A stretch of DNA of 17,556 bases from Dehalococcoidales bacterium (GTDB lineage: Bacteria > Chloroflexota > Dehalococcoidia > Dehalococcoidales > RBG-16-60-22), in contig DAOWCR010000005.1 in NCBI GenBank assembly GCA_030639445.1, positions 1-17,556 on the forward strand, given 5' to 3'. Positions within the stretch are counted from its first letter, which is position 1; each line of letters opens with the position of its first letter. The notes below the pieces were generated by a model. It did not search any database. It was not told the origin of the DNA and saw only the letters and a program-made list of their open reading frames with translations. Both the position numbers and the translations under genes were made by a program. This document shows, one piece after another, positions 6,439-13,562 of the stretch.

Positions 6439-8646
6439 TTAGCCCAGTAAAGACTCCATAGTCAGGGCGGGGTGTCCTTTCTCCTGCAGGAAGGGGAGAA
6501 TCGTTTCCTCGGTAACGCCGATGGTCTCATCGGCAATCATGTCCAGCAGGTCGGGCACGCCCATCTCTTCGGCTCTGGCTTTAAACCGCTCGCCAATCTC
6601 TTCCTTCAGCGCCTTGGGCATCCAGACGATTCTGAGTATGCCGCCATCGCCGATGATGAATTTCCGCTGGGTGACGTTGTATTTGCCGTGGCCGACAAAG
6701 CCGGGGGTGCTGATACCGCCGCCGATAGTGCCGGCCAGGGTGGTGAACTTCATTCCGCAGGGGGTTTCTTCCATATATTCCCGGTTCACCGTCATCACCC
6801 CATTGCACAGGGGGAGAATGGCGGCAATGCACTCGCAGCAGCCGCAGGTGGTCATCGGGTCGTTGATGATGCTGTAAAAGTTATAATGGTCTATCTTGCC
6901 GCGGGAGGCCTTGACGACGAACTCATTTACCCCTTTCCACTGGCCGAGCTTGGTATCAATAATCTCCCCTTTGGGCACCGGCTGGTTGGGGCCGGTGGGG
7001 CTAATCTCAAAAGCCGCTTTACAGTCCATCCAGTTATAAGAGCCGCAGAGTCCGGTCCGTTCCGGGCTGATGACGCAGACATGGCTGGGAGCGAAGGACT
7101 GGCACAGCGTGCATGAGTAATAGATGTCGGTGGTCTCATCGGTCATGCCTTCAATCCGGGCATCACGGATGGCGTATACCGCCCGGGCTTTTTCCACTAT
7201 CTCCTTCACCTTGCCTTCTTCGGTGTAGAGTTTTACCTGCAACTTGTCGAATATCCGGCCGAAGTCTTGGTGCAGCTTGGCGTGGAGGAGGGTGCCGATA
7301 TGGGACAGCTTGAAGCCTTTTTCTACCGCCTGTTTGCTGACCCGCAGCCAGGCGATGTCTCTCTGCCCGATGTGCATCAGTCCCTGGGCGTAGTTTATCA
7401 GGTGGTGAATCTGCCGCTCCAGGATGGGCTCGTAGTCCTCCTGCATGTTCCGGCCGGCGACTTCCACCGCTATGGCCAGGGGCAGCTGGGCACCGGCCTG
7501 GATATCGGTTATCTCCGGGCCAATCACCTCAATCTTGCCGTCTTCCACCTCGTCCATGCGCTTACTGGTCACCCACTCCACCATCGGGGTCCGCCCGCCG
7601 CCGGCCTCCAGGTAAATATCATCCCCGCGGACTCTTTCCCCCTCAAAGGCGGGGCCGAAGGCGACCGGAATCGGCACCTCAGCTACGGTAACCTTAAGTC
7701 CCCTTACCTCTATCGCTTTGGCGACGATGTTGTCGTGAGGTACATTGGAGACGACATGCTCATAGGTGCAAATCCCGGTAGGCAAGATCTCAGGTATTGG
7801 CGTATCAGCAATAATAGGGAAGCCGTAGTTGACACAACCAAGAGCGTTGGCATACCACTCGTCGGTAACATAGCCCAGTGGCATGACAAAGGCAAAGATG
7901 CGGTCTTTATTATAGATAAGGTGTTTTCGGTAATCACCAGGCGCAATGCTGCCGAAAGTGAAGCCGGCCCTGATGGCGAAGCCAGCGGCAAAGACAGCGG
8001 CGCTAGTGTCAGGACCGAAGGAGACCAGGCGGGTGGACCAGCCAATCTGCACTCCCGCCTCCACCAGCTGCTCGGAAAATCGCTTCCCGTTATGCTCAGC
8101 GCACATAAAGATATACAGGTTCTTCTGCTGAAGCTCCTGGGCGATTTTCTTGGCAATCTCATTGCTGGGTGCCGCGCCAAGGATAGCGGCAAAACCGGGA
8201 GCGGTGCCGTCAACGAACTCAATACCTCTCTTTCTCAGGATAACGTCATCGGCGGCACCCAGCCAGATATTGTTATCGGTAGGGTCTTCCTGTTTGGTAT
8301 AGAAATCTGGCTGCTCCAGGTATCTTATCGCTTCAATAAGCTCCTCGGCGAAAAAGGTGGCCATGCCGGCGTCAAGGGCGGGCGCCAGGTAGGGCAGGGG
8401 ATGCTCTTCCCTTACCGGCGGCGGGAGCAGGGACTGGCATCTCTTCAGTATCTTCTCCATATCGCCCAGCTTCTCTACCTTTTCCCCTAAAATCCCGTAG
8501 ATTACCGGCAGGTAGTAGGCGGTGTTGGGGAAGCCGACCGGTTCGTTGGCGCCCCACTTGTCCATGGCCTCCCGCCACTTCTTTTCCGCGCGGTCATAAA
8601 TCTTATGCGCGCCCCTGATGGCGGCTGAGGCAATAATTTTAGACAT
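6439..8646 (-). CDS. acsB: Acetyl-CoA synthase, CODH/ACS complex
   Basis: Condenses CO, a corrinoid-bound methyl group and CoA into acetyl-CoA at the nickel-containing A-cluster. The A-cluster residues are all visible: C512, C515, C524 and C534 bind the [4Fe-4S] cube, and the C601-G602-C603 motif holds the distal nickel. Each aligns with the Moorella AcsB residues (506, 509, 518, 528, 595, 597) at a constant +6 offset. The protein is 735 aa, the full bacterial length, including the N-terminal domain (about 1-310) that contacts CO dehydrogenase and is absent from archaeal CdhC. The ATG at 8646 follows a weak AAGG at close spacing with a G-rich run further upstream; the cooS stop is 31 bp away. 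The product should form the CODH/ACS complex with the CooS encoded immediately upstream. Confidence 0.98.
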   Translation of the reverse strand: MSKIIASAAIRGAHKIYDRAEKKWREAMDKWGANEPVGFPNTAYYLPVIYGILGEKVEKLGDMEKILKRCQSLLPPPVREEHPLPYLAPALDAGMATFFAEELIEAIRYLEQPDFYTKQEDPTDNNIWLGAADDVILRKRGIEFVDGTAPGFAAILGAAPSNEIAKKIAQELQQKNLYIFMCAEHNGKRFSEQLVEAGVQIGWSTRLVSFGPDTSAAVFAAGFAIRAGFTFGSIAPGDYRKHLIYNKDRIFAFVMPLGYVTDEWYANALGCVNYGFPIIADTPIPEILPTGICTYEHVVSNVPHDNIVAKAIEVRGLKVTVAEVPIPVAFGPAFEGERVRGDDIYLEAGGGRTPMVEWVTSKRMDEVEDGKIEVIGPEITDIQAGAQLPLAIAVEVAGRNMQEDYEPILERQIHHLINYAQGLMHIGQRDIAWLRVSKQAVEKGFKLSHIGTLLHAKLHQDFGRIFDKLQVKLYTEEGKVKEIVEKARAVYAIRDARIEGMTDETTDIYYSCTLCQSFAPSHVCVISPERTGLCGSYNWMDCKAAFEISPTGPNQPVPKGEIIDTKLGQWKGVNEFVVKASRGKIDHYNFYSIINDPMTTCGCCECIAAILPLCNGVMTVNREYMEETPCGMKFTTLAGTIGGGISTPGFVGHGKYNVTQRKFIIGDGGILRIVWMPKALKEEIGERFKARAEEMGVPDLLDMIADETIGVTEETILPFLQEKGHPALTMESLLG

Positions 8647-8677
8647 CTACCTTAACCCCCTTATCTCTCTCGGACGC

Positions 8678-10648
8678 TCAGGCTGCTTCCAGCTCGCGTC
8701 TCATTTCCATATCGTAGAGGACTCTTTCCCGGGCCTTGTCAATGCCCAGGGCTTTACGCTTCTTATCAATCTGCTCAATCATTAGTTTGGCGGCTTTAAT
8801 CGGGTCAGGCTCAAAGGCCCACATCCCGCCGTACAGGTCCTCCATGTCCTTGAAGAGGAAATCGGTTACTTTTTTGCTGCCCAGGGTGGGCCAGTTTACG
8901 CCGAATACAGTGAACACTCCAGAGCTGACGAAATACTGGCCGATGGAGATTGCTTTTTCGCTCATCCATTCCGGGGCGGCCCCGGCGGCGGGCAGGTCAC
9001 TGAGGTCATCGCCCAGGCCGCCGTCCTTGACCATGGCGGTGGCGGCGATTAAGATACGGCTGTTGTCAATGCAGGCACCGAGGTGCAGCACCGGCGGAAT
9101 GCCCACGGCTTCACAGACGGAGGCCAGTCCCTCGCCGGCGTACTGGGCGGCGGCTTCCGGTACCAGCAGCCCGGCCTTGGCGCAGGCCATGGCGGCACAG
9201 CCGGTCTGCAGTACCAGGACATCGTTCTTAATCAGTTCCTTGACCATGATGACATGGGCATTGTCGTGGGTAACGCGGACGTTATTGCAGCCGACGACCC
9301 CGGCGACACCCCGGATGCGGCCGTTGATGATATTGTCATTCAAAGGACGGTAAGAGGCTCGGAACACCCCCCCCAATAAATAGTTGATGGTCTCGTGGCT
9401 GAAGCCGGCAATCAGGCCGGTCCGGTTATCCGGGATGCGGACGTTCTGGCTTCTGTTGGGAAAGTTATCAATGGCGGCCCTGATTATCGCCCTGGCTGAC
9501 TCGGTGGCGTGGCGGTCATCAAATTCCATATGGGTGGCGCCTTCCATTTTGGCTCGGTGGTCGGTGGTGATGATTTTGGTGTGGAAGCAGCTGGCGACAT
9601 CGACCAGCCCCTGCATGATACACTGGACGTCAACCACCATCGCCTCCACGGCTCCGGTGACTATGGCCAGCTCCTGCTGCAGGAAGTTGCCGGCGATGGG
9701 CACGCCGTGGCGCATCAATATCTCGTTGGCGGTGCAGCACATGCCGGCCAGGTTAATGCCTTTGGCCCCTTTGGACTTGGCGTAGGCCACCAGCTCGGCG
9801 TCCTGGGCCACCACGGCCAGCATCTCCGCCAGCTGGGGCTCGTGGCCGTGGATGATGAGATTTACTTCATCCGGTTTGAGCACGCCGAGGTTAATCTGGC
9901 TGTACACCGGGGCCGGGGTGCCGAAGAGGATATCCTGAAGTTCGGTGGCAATCATGCTGCCTCCCCAGCCATCGGCCAGGGCGGCCCGGGCACCCTGTTT
10001 CAGCAGGTTCTGGTAGTCCTGGTCAACGCCCATGTGAGTGCGGTGCATGGCTTCCACCACTTCCCGGTCTATACCCCGGGGGGCAACGCCCTGCTGCCGC
10101 CATATTTCCTGGCGTTTCAGGGGCGCCCGCTTTAAGAACAGGAGCTCTCCCTCCTGCTTGCCAAACTCTTTAATCAGGGTTTCGCCAATATCAACGGCTA
10201 TCTCATTGTTGCTGCGGTCGCCGATATCAATGCCGAGGTCGAGGGCCAGTTGCAGCAGCTTCTGTTCATCTTTAATCTGGAACTCCGGTGCCTCTCCCCG
10301 GGCGGCCAGCAGGAAGGCCTCAACGACGCGGCGGCCGTGGTCGCCGTGGGCGGCGGCACCGGCGGCTATCTTTCTGAGGAAATTACGCGCGGCAATAGTC
10401 TCCGCAGTGGCGCCGCAGACGCCCGTCCTTTTCTTTTTTTCCTCAGGCGTTTCCTCTTTGCCTTTGGGCAGGGGCACGCGGCACGGCCCCATGGCGCAAA
10501 TACTGCAGCAGCTGCCCTCAGCGCCGATGGGACAGGGCTTGGTCGTCTCCGCCCGGCTAAAGACCACCCGGACGCCGTCCTGGGCGGCTTTCTCTATCAT
10601 CTCAACAGTCACCTGGTCAATACTTTTAGTTTCCTTCTCTTCAGCCAT
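8678..10648 (-). CDS. acsA: Nickel-dependent carbon monoxide dehydrogenase catalytic subunit
   Basis: Interconverts CO2 and CO at the Ni-Fe-S C-cluster (also called cooS). Numbering from the ATG at 10648, C39 and C47 are D-cluster ligands; C48, C51, C56 and C78 bind the B-cluster; and H267/H269 (HGH), C304/C305, C343, C454, C484 and C526 cover the C-cluster ligands. K565 (in EWMSEKAIS) and H101 fit the acid-base residues known in the family. An ATG also lies two codons upstream (10654), but it is only 2 nt from the AGGAGG, whereas 10648 is 8 nt away. Starting at 10648 also puts the D/B cysteines at the same numbers as in Carboxydothermus CooS-II, a weak second hint. About 656 aa; typical bacterial length is 630-680. 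Position directly before acsB identifies it as the ACS-bound type rather than a solo CODH. Confidence 0.97.
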   Translation of the reverse strand: MAEEKETKSIDQVTVEMIEKAAQDGVRVVFSRAETTKPCPIGAEGSCCSICAMGPCRVPLPKGKEETPEEKKKRTGVCGATAETIAARNFLRKIAAGAAAHGDHGRRVVEAFLLAARGEAPEFQIKDEQKLLQLALDLGIDIGDRSNNEIAVDIGETLIKEFGKQEGELLFLKRAPLKRQEIWRQQGVAPRGIDREVVEAMHRTHMGVDQDYQNLLKQGARAALADGWGGSMIATELQDILFGTPAPVYSQINLGVLKPDEVNLIIHGHEPQLAEMLAVVAQDAELVAYAKSKGAKGINLAGMCCTANEILMRHGVPIAGNFLQQELAIVTGAVEAMVVDVQCIMQGLVDVASCFHTKIITTDHRAKMEGATHMEFDDRHATESARAIIRAAIDNFPNRSQNVRIPDNRTGLIAGFSHETINYLLGGVFRASYRPLNDNIINGRIRGVAGVVGCNNVRVTHDNAHVIMVKELIKNDVLVLQTGCAAMACAKAGLLVPEAAAQYAGEGLASVCEAVGIPPVLHLGACIDNSRILIAATAMVKDGGLGDDLSDLPAAGAAPEWMSEKAISIGQYFVSSGVFTVFGVNWPTLGSKKVTDFLFKDMEDLYGGMWAFEPDPIKAAKLMIEQIDKKRKALGIDKARERVLYDMEMRRELEAA

Positions 10649-10656
10649 TTTCATTC

Positions 10657-10662
10657 CCTCCT
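10657..10662 (-). promoter_or_regulatory. Shine-Dalgarno site deciding the acsA start
   Basis: AGGAGG on the minus strand. It ends 2 nt before the ATG at 10654 but 8 nt before the in-frame ATG at 10648, so the second ATG is the better start. Confidence 0.65.
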
Positions 10663-10676
10663 ATTTTTAACTGGCC

Positions 10677-11624
10677 TCAGGCTTTGGTCAGTTCCGCAAT
10701 CATTTCCCGAACCAGTTTTATGGCTTCCGGGTGCCTCATGATAAGCACGTCACCGCCCGCCAGAAGCATGGCCATGGCGGACATGGCTTCCAGCAGGATA
10801 CCCCTCTTTTTGACATCTCCCATCCTGGGGTCTTCCGCCTCTGAAATTTTAGCTTCCTTCGTTTTCCAGGTCTCCTTGGCGATATTGCAGATAATCGGGA
10901 ACTGGAGCTTGTCGTCCTGCTGGGTCAGGGCGGCCATTCTCATTCTCTCCATTACCGAGTAGCAGTACTCGATGCCATAGCCGATGCCGCTGACGGTGGG
11001 GTCCATGACGATTAGCTCATCGGGGACGCCGAGGTTGCCCAGCAGGATAGTGAGCTGCTTGGCCAGATTGATATCAATGGGCGTTGAGGCAACTACCGTG
11101 TGCTGGTAGCCGATGGCGGCGGCGCCAATCTTCTTGTGGTCGGCTTCCTCTACCGGGCCGAGAATCAGGCTCTTGTCCTGGCAGAGCTCGGCCACCTTGC
11201 GTAAGACCTCGGTGTCCTTGTCATGGTTAGCCGTGCCCCAGACGATGAGCGGGACGTCAATGGCGTCAGCCACTTTTTTGACCACCTCGGCGGCTTCGTC
11301 GGCGCCGCGGTCAAGTCCGTTGGGGTCGGTGCTCAGCAGCTGCAGGCATATCATCTCCGCCCCGTAATCACTCAGGCACTTCTTTGCCCAGGCCACCGGG
11401 TCGTCAGTGACGCCGGCGAAGGGCTCCAGAGCGGCCTCGGGCCATTCCTCGGGGGGACAGTCATAGACTTCCATGGCTATCCGGGGCAGGTGAGGCATCT
11501 CGCCCTCGAAGAGATAGAAGGGGTAAGATGACTCCCCACCGACGGTTACCGCCTTATCTCCCTGGCCCAGTTTTATCTCTTTTATCTGGCCGCTGTAGGC
11601 CGTCTTTGGAACTTCAAAGGCCAT
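10677..11624 (-). CDS. acsD: Corrinoid iron-sulfur protein small (delta) subunit
   Basis: Small subunit of the CFeSP heterodimer with AcsC (archaeal homologue CdhD). It forms a TIM barrel that helps hold cobalamin and docks the methyltransferase. The 315-aa chain shows the family pattern: an N-terminal strand region with a GGESSYPFYLFEGEMPH segment, a barrel strand ending VWGTANHDKD (about 127-136), and MDPTVSGIGYGIEYCYSVME (about 207-226), a hallmark of the delta subunit. The C-terminus contains an LLAGGDVLIMRHPEA segment. It binds no iron-sulfur cluster and has no clustered cysteines. The ATG has a very strong AAAGGAGG Shine-Dalgarno 5 nt upstream, suggesting high expression. It sits 22 bp before acsA, not next to acsC as in the Moorella-type order. 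Confidence 0.95.
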   Translation of the reverse strand: MAFEVPKTAYSGQIKEIKLGQGDKAVTVGGESSYPFYLFEGEMPHLPRIAMEVYDCPPEEWPEAALEPFAGVTDDPVAWAKKCLSDYGAEMICLQLLSTDPNGLDRGADEAAEVVKKVADAIDVPLIVWGTANHDKDTEVLRKVAELCQDKSLILGPVEEADHKKIGAAAIGYQHTVVASTPIDINLAKQLTILLGNLGVPDELIVMDPTVSGIGYGIEYCYSVMERMRMAALTQQDDKLQFPIICNIAKETWKTKEAKISEAEDPRMGDVKKRGILLEAMSAMAMLLAGGDVLIMRHPEAIKLVREMIAELTKA

Positions 11625-11639
11625 TTTTGCCTCCTTTAT

Positions 11640-11861
11640 TTAAGCCGGGTTCTTTCTTTTCTCACTGCCGAACCATTCTTTGCTATACCAGTACCTCTCA
11701 CCGGTCTGCAGGTATTTCAGTTTTTCCTCCCGGGTGCCGAGTTTCTGCCGCCACTTCCCCGCTTCCCCGCCTACCTCGGGCCTGCCCTCCTCAAAGGTGG
11801 CGCCCAGCACTTCCACCTTGTCCCTGCCCGGGGCGCTCTTCTCTTCCACTTTATAGTCCAT
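11640..11861 (-). CDS. Small uncharacterised protein within the acs operon
   Basis: A 73-aa ORF between folD and acsD; I do not recognise the family. Support for a real gene: a strong AAGGAGG Shine-Dalgarno about 6 nt before the ATG, which overlaps the end of folD; 13-bp and 15-bp gaps to its neighbours, as tight as the rest of the operon; and a stop just before the acsD Shine-Dalgarno. The protein is very hydrophilic, rich in Lys, Glu, Arg and Gly, with no cysteines, histidines, signal peptide or membrane segment. Its C-terminal third is aromatic (YLQTGERYWYSKEWFG, 50-65), which could be a binding surface. It is too short and too different to be the archaeal CODH epsilon subunit. A small structural or assembly partner of the corrinoid protein or CODH/ACS is possible but unproven. 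Confidence 0.75.
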   Translation of the reverse strand: MDYKVEEKSAPGRDKVEVLGATFEEGRPEVGGEAGKWRQKLGTREEKLKYLQTGERYWYSKEWFGSEKRKNPA

Positions 11862-11874
11862 GATTTTCCTCCTT

Positions 11875-12762
11875 TTAAACCAGGCCGGCGGCGAGCTTGG
11901 CGGCCCTGACCGTGTTCGTCATCAGCATGATTATGGTCATCGGCCCCACCCCGCCCGGCACCGGGGTAATCGCTCTGGCTTTTTCCTTGACCGTCTCAAA
12001 ATCAACATCACCGGCCAGGATGGCTTTGCCTTCGGCTGTCTTGCCGATGCGGTTAACGCCGACATCAATCACCACCACTCCCTCCTTGACCATATCGGCA
12101 GTCACCGCTTTGGGTCGACCGGCGGCTACTATCAGTATATCGGCTCGCCGGGTGTGAAAGGAAATGTCTCTGGTCCCGGTGTGGCAGACGGTGACGGTGG
12201 CATTGGCCCCCTCTTTCTTCTGGAGCAGGATATTGGCGATGGGTTTGCCCACGATGTTGCTCCGGCCCAGGACGACGACCTCGGCCCCGCTGATTTCAAT
12301 CCCGGACCTGACCAGAAGCTGCTGGATGCCGTGGGGGGTGCAGGGCAGGTAGTCCGGCTCCCCGATCATCAATTTGCCCACATTTACCGGATGAAAGCCG
12401 TCAACGTCCTTTTTGGGGTTGATGGCGTAAAGGACTTCCGTCTCATCCAGATGCTTGGGCAGAGGCAATTGCACCAGAATCCCGTGAATTTTGGGGTCTT
12501 GGTTTAACTTATCGACCAGCGCCATCAGGTCGGGCTGGGTGGTCTCCGCGGGTATGTCATGCCTTTCGGAGTAAATGCCCAGGGCCAGGGAGGTCTTCTC
12601 TTTCTGCCCGACGTAGACCTGGGAGGCTGGGTCCTCGCCGACGAGGACGGTGGCCAGGCCAGGTATCAGGTTGTGTTTTTCTTTGAGTTCCGCAATCTCC
12701 CGTGCCAGCTCCTCACGGATTTGCCTGGCAATCTCGGTGCCGCTGATAATCTGTGCCGTCAT
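11875..12762 (-). CDS. folD: Bifunctional methylenetetrahydrofolate dehydrogenase/methenyl-THF cyclohydrolase
   Basis: Cytoplasmic enzyme that interconverts 10-formyl-THF, 5,10-methenyl-THF and 5,10-methylene-THF, the two steps after Fhs. The 295-aa length is typical. The catalytic residues fall at exactly the E. coli FolD positions: Y50 and K54 (YVGQK), Q98 (VQLPLP) and D121 (DVDGFHP). The Rossmann-fold GRSNIVGKP (166-174) binds the nicotinamide dinucleotide, and the C-terminal TPVPGGVGPMT (266-276) is the second FolD signature. NADP versus NAD use cannot be settled by eye. The ATG at 12762 has an AAGGAG Shine-Dalgarno 7 nt upstream, 17 bp after the cooC stop. Because FolD does both steps, a separate cyclohydrolase (FchA) is not needed. 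Confidence 0.98.
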   Translation of the reverse strand: MTAQIISGTEIARQIREELAREIAELKEKHNLIPGLATVLVGEDPASQVYVGQKEKTSLALGIYSERHDIPAETTQPDLMALVDKLNQDPKIHGILVQLPLPKHLDETEVLYAINPKKDVDGFHPVNVGKLMIGEPDYLPCTPHGIQQLLVRSGIEISGAEVVVLGRSNIVGKPIANILLQKKEGANATVTVCHTGTRDISFHTRRADILIVAAGRPKAVTADMVKEGVVVIDVGVNRIGKTAEGKAILAGDVDFETVKEKARAITPVPGGVGPMTIIMLMTNTVRAAKLAAGLV

Positions 12763-12779
12763 CGGCTAACTCCTTTTCG

Positions 12780-13562
12780 TCAGGTTTTGGTGGTCTGAAT
12801 TCTCTCCGGTTTAAGAAGCCCGGTCAACAAAGCGTCCACTGCCCGCACCGCCCCGGAGGTATCGGGCAGGTCAAGTAGCGGCTTTGTTTTGAGGTCGTAT
12901 TCGCTGATGGCTTCGTCTAATGGAATGGTGGCCGCGGGCGCCAGGTCCAGGCGGGCCAGTTCCTCACTGATGAGCGGGTCTATGGCACCGGGGACAAAGT
13001 TAATGATGACCGACTGTCTTTTGACCGCCAGTTTGAGTTCGGCGACCAGTTCCCGCAGGCGGGCGATGGTGCGGACGCCTTTTATCGAGTGGTCGGAGAT
13101 GAGGAACAGTTCGTCGATATTCTGGGTGGTCCGGCGGCTCAGGTGCTCCATACCGGCCTCGTTGTCCATGACCATATAGGCGTAGCTCCCCGTCAGGCTG
13201 TCCATAAATTTTCGCAGGAGGAGGTTGGGGTAGCAGTAGCACTCGGCGCCCTCCCCCCGGCCCATCGTCACCAGGTCCAGCCCTTTGCTTTCCACCATGG
13301 CGTCGTTCAGTTTCAGTTCCAGGTAGGCCTCCTTGGTCAGGCCGGCCGGGATGTTTATTTTCTCTTCGTTGAAAGAGGCGATAATAGAGCCAACAGTCTG
13401 TCTGGGGCTGAGTCCTAGGCTTTCCCCAAGGTTGGCATTGGGGTCAGCGTCCACGGCCAGAATCGGTCCCGGGCCATACTTCATCAGGTAGCGGATGACC
13501 AGGCCGGTTATCGAGGTCTTGCCGCTGCCACCTTTGCCGGCGACCGCAATATTGGTGCTCAA
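12780..13562 (-). CDS. cooC: CooC-type nickel-insertion ATPase for CODH/ACS maturation
   Basis: A 260-aa MinD/SIMIBI-class P-loop ATPase that loads nickel or remodels metal clusters in CODH and/or ACS; in acs operons this role is also called AcsF. It has the deviant Walker A GKGGSGKT (9-16) with the signature lysine K10, the DADPN switch (38-42), and a CxC motif (C108, C110), which in CooC dimers forms the shared metal site. MDNEAGMEHLSRR (131-143) is also typical of the family. The start is TTG at 13562; TTGA overlaps the previous stop by 4 bp, an AGAGGA Shine-Dalgarno lies 7 nt upstream, and no in-frame ATG occurs nearby, so translation is probably coupled to the RACo-like gene. A second CooC-like gene lies at the right edge, so the target of each (AcsA or AcsB) is open. 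Confidence 0.93.
   Translation of the reverse strand: MSTNIAVAGKGGSGKTSITGLVIRYLMKYGPGPILAVDADPNANLGESLGLSPRQTVGSIIASFNEEKINIPAGLTKEAYLELKLNDAMVESKGLDLVTMGRGEGAECYCYPNLLLRKFMDSLTGSYAYMVMDNEAGMEHLSRRTTQNIDELFLISDHSIKGVRTIARLRELVAELKLAVKRQSVIINFVPGAIDPLISEELARLDLAPAATIPLDEAISEYDLKTKPLLDLPDTSGAVRAVDALLTGLLKPERIQTTKT

Noticed and set aside
7267..8490. Plus-strand ORF of 407 codons
   Set aside because: It is antisense to acsB, whose identity is certain; the plus-strand product shows no family motif.
11640..11861. Archaeal-type CODH epsilon subunit (CdhB)
   Set aside because: The ORF is only 73 aa and lacks the features of the roughly 170-aa epsilon subunit. The rest of the cluster is of bacterial type.
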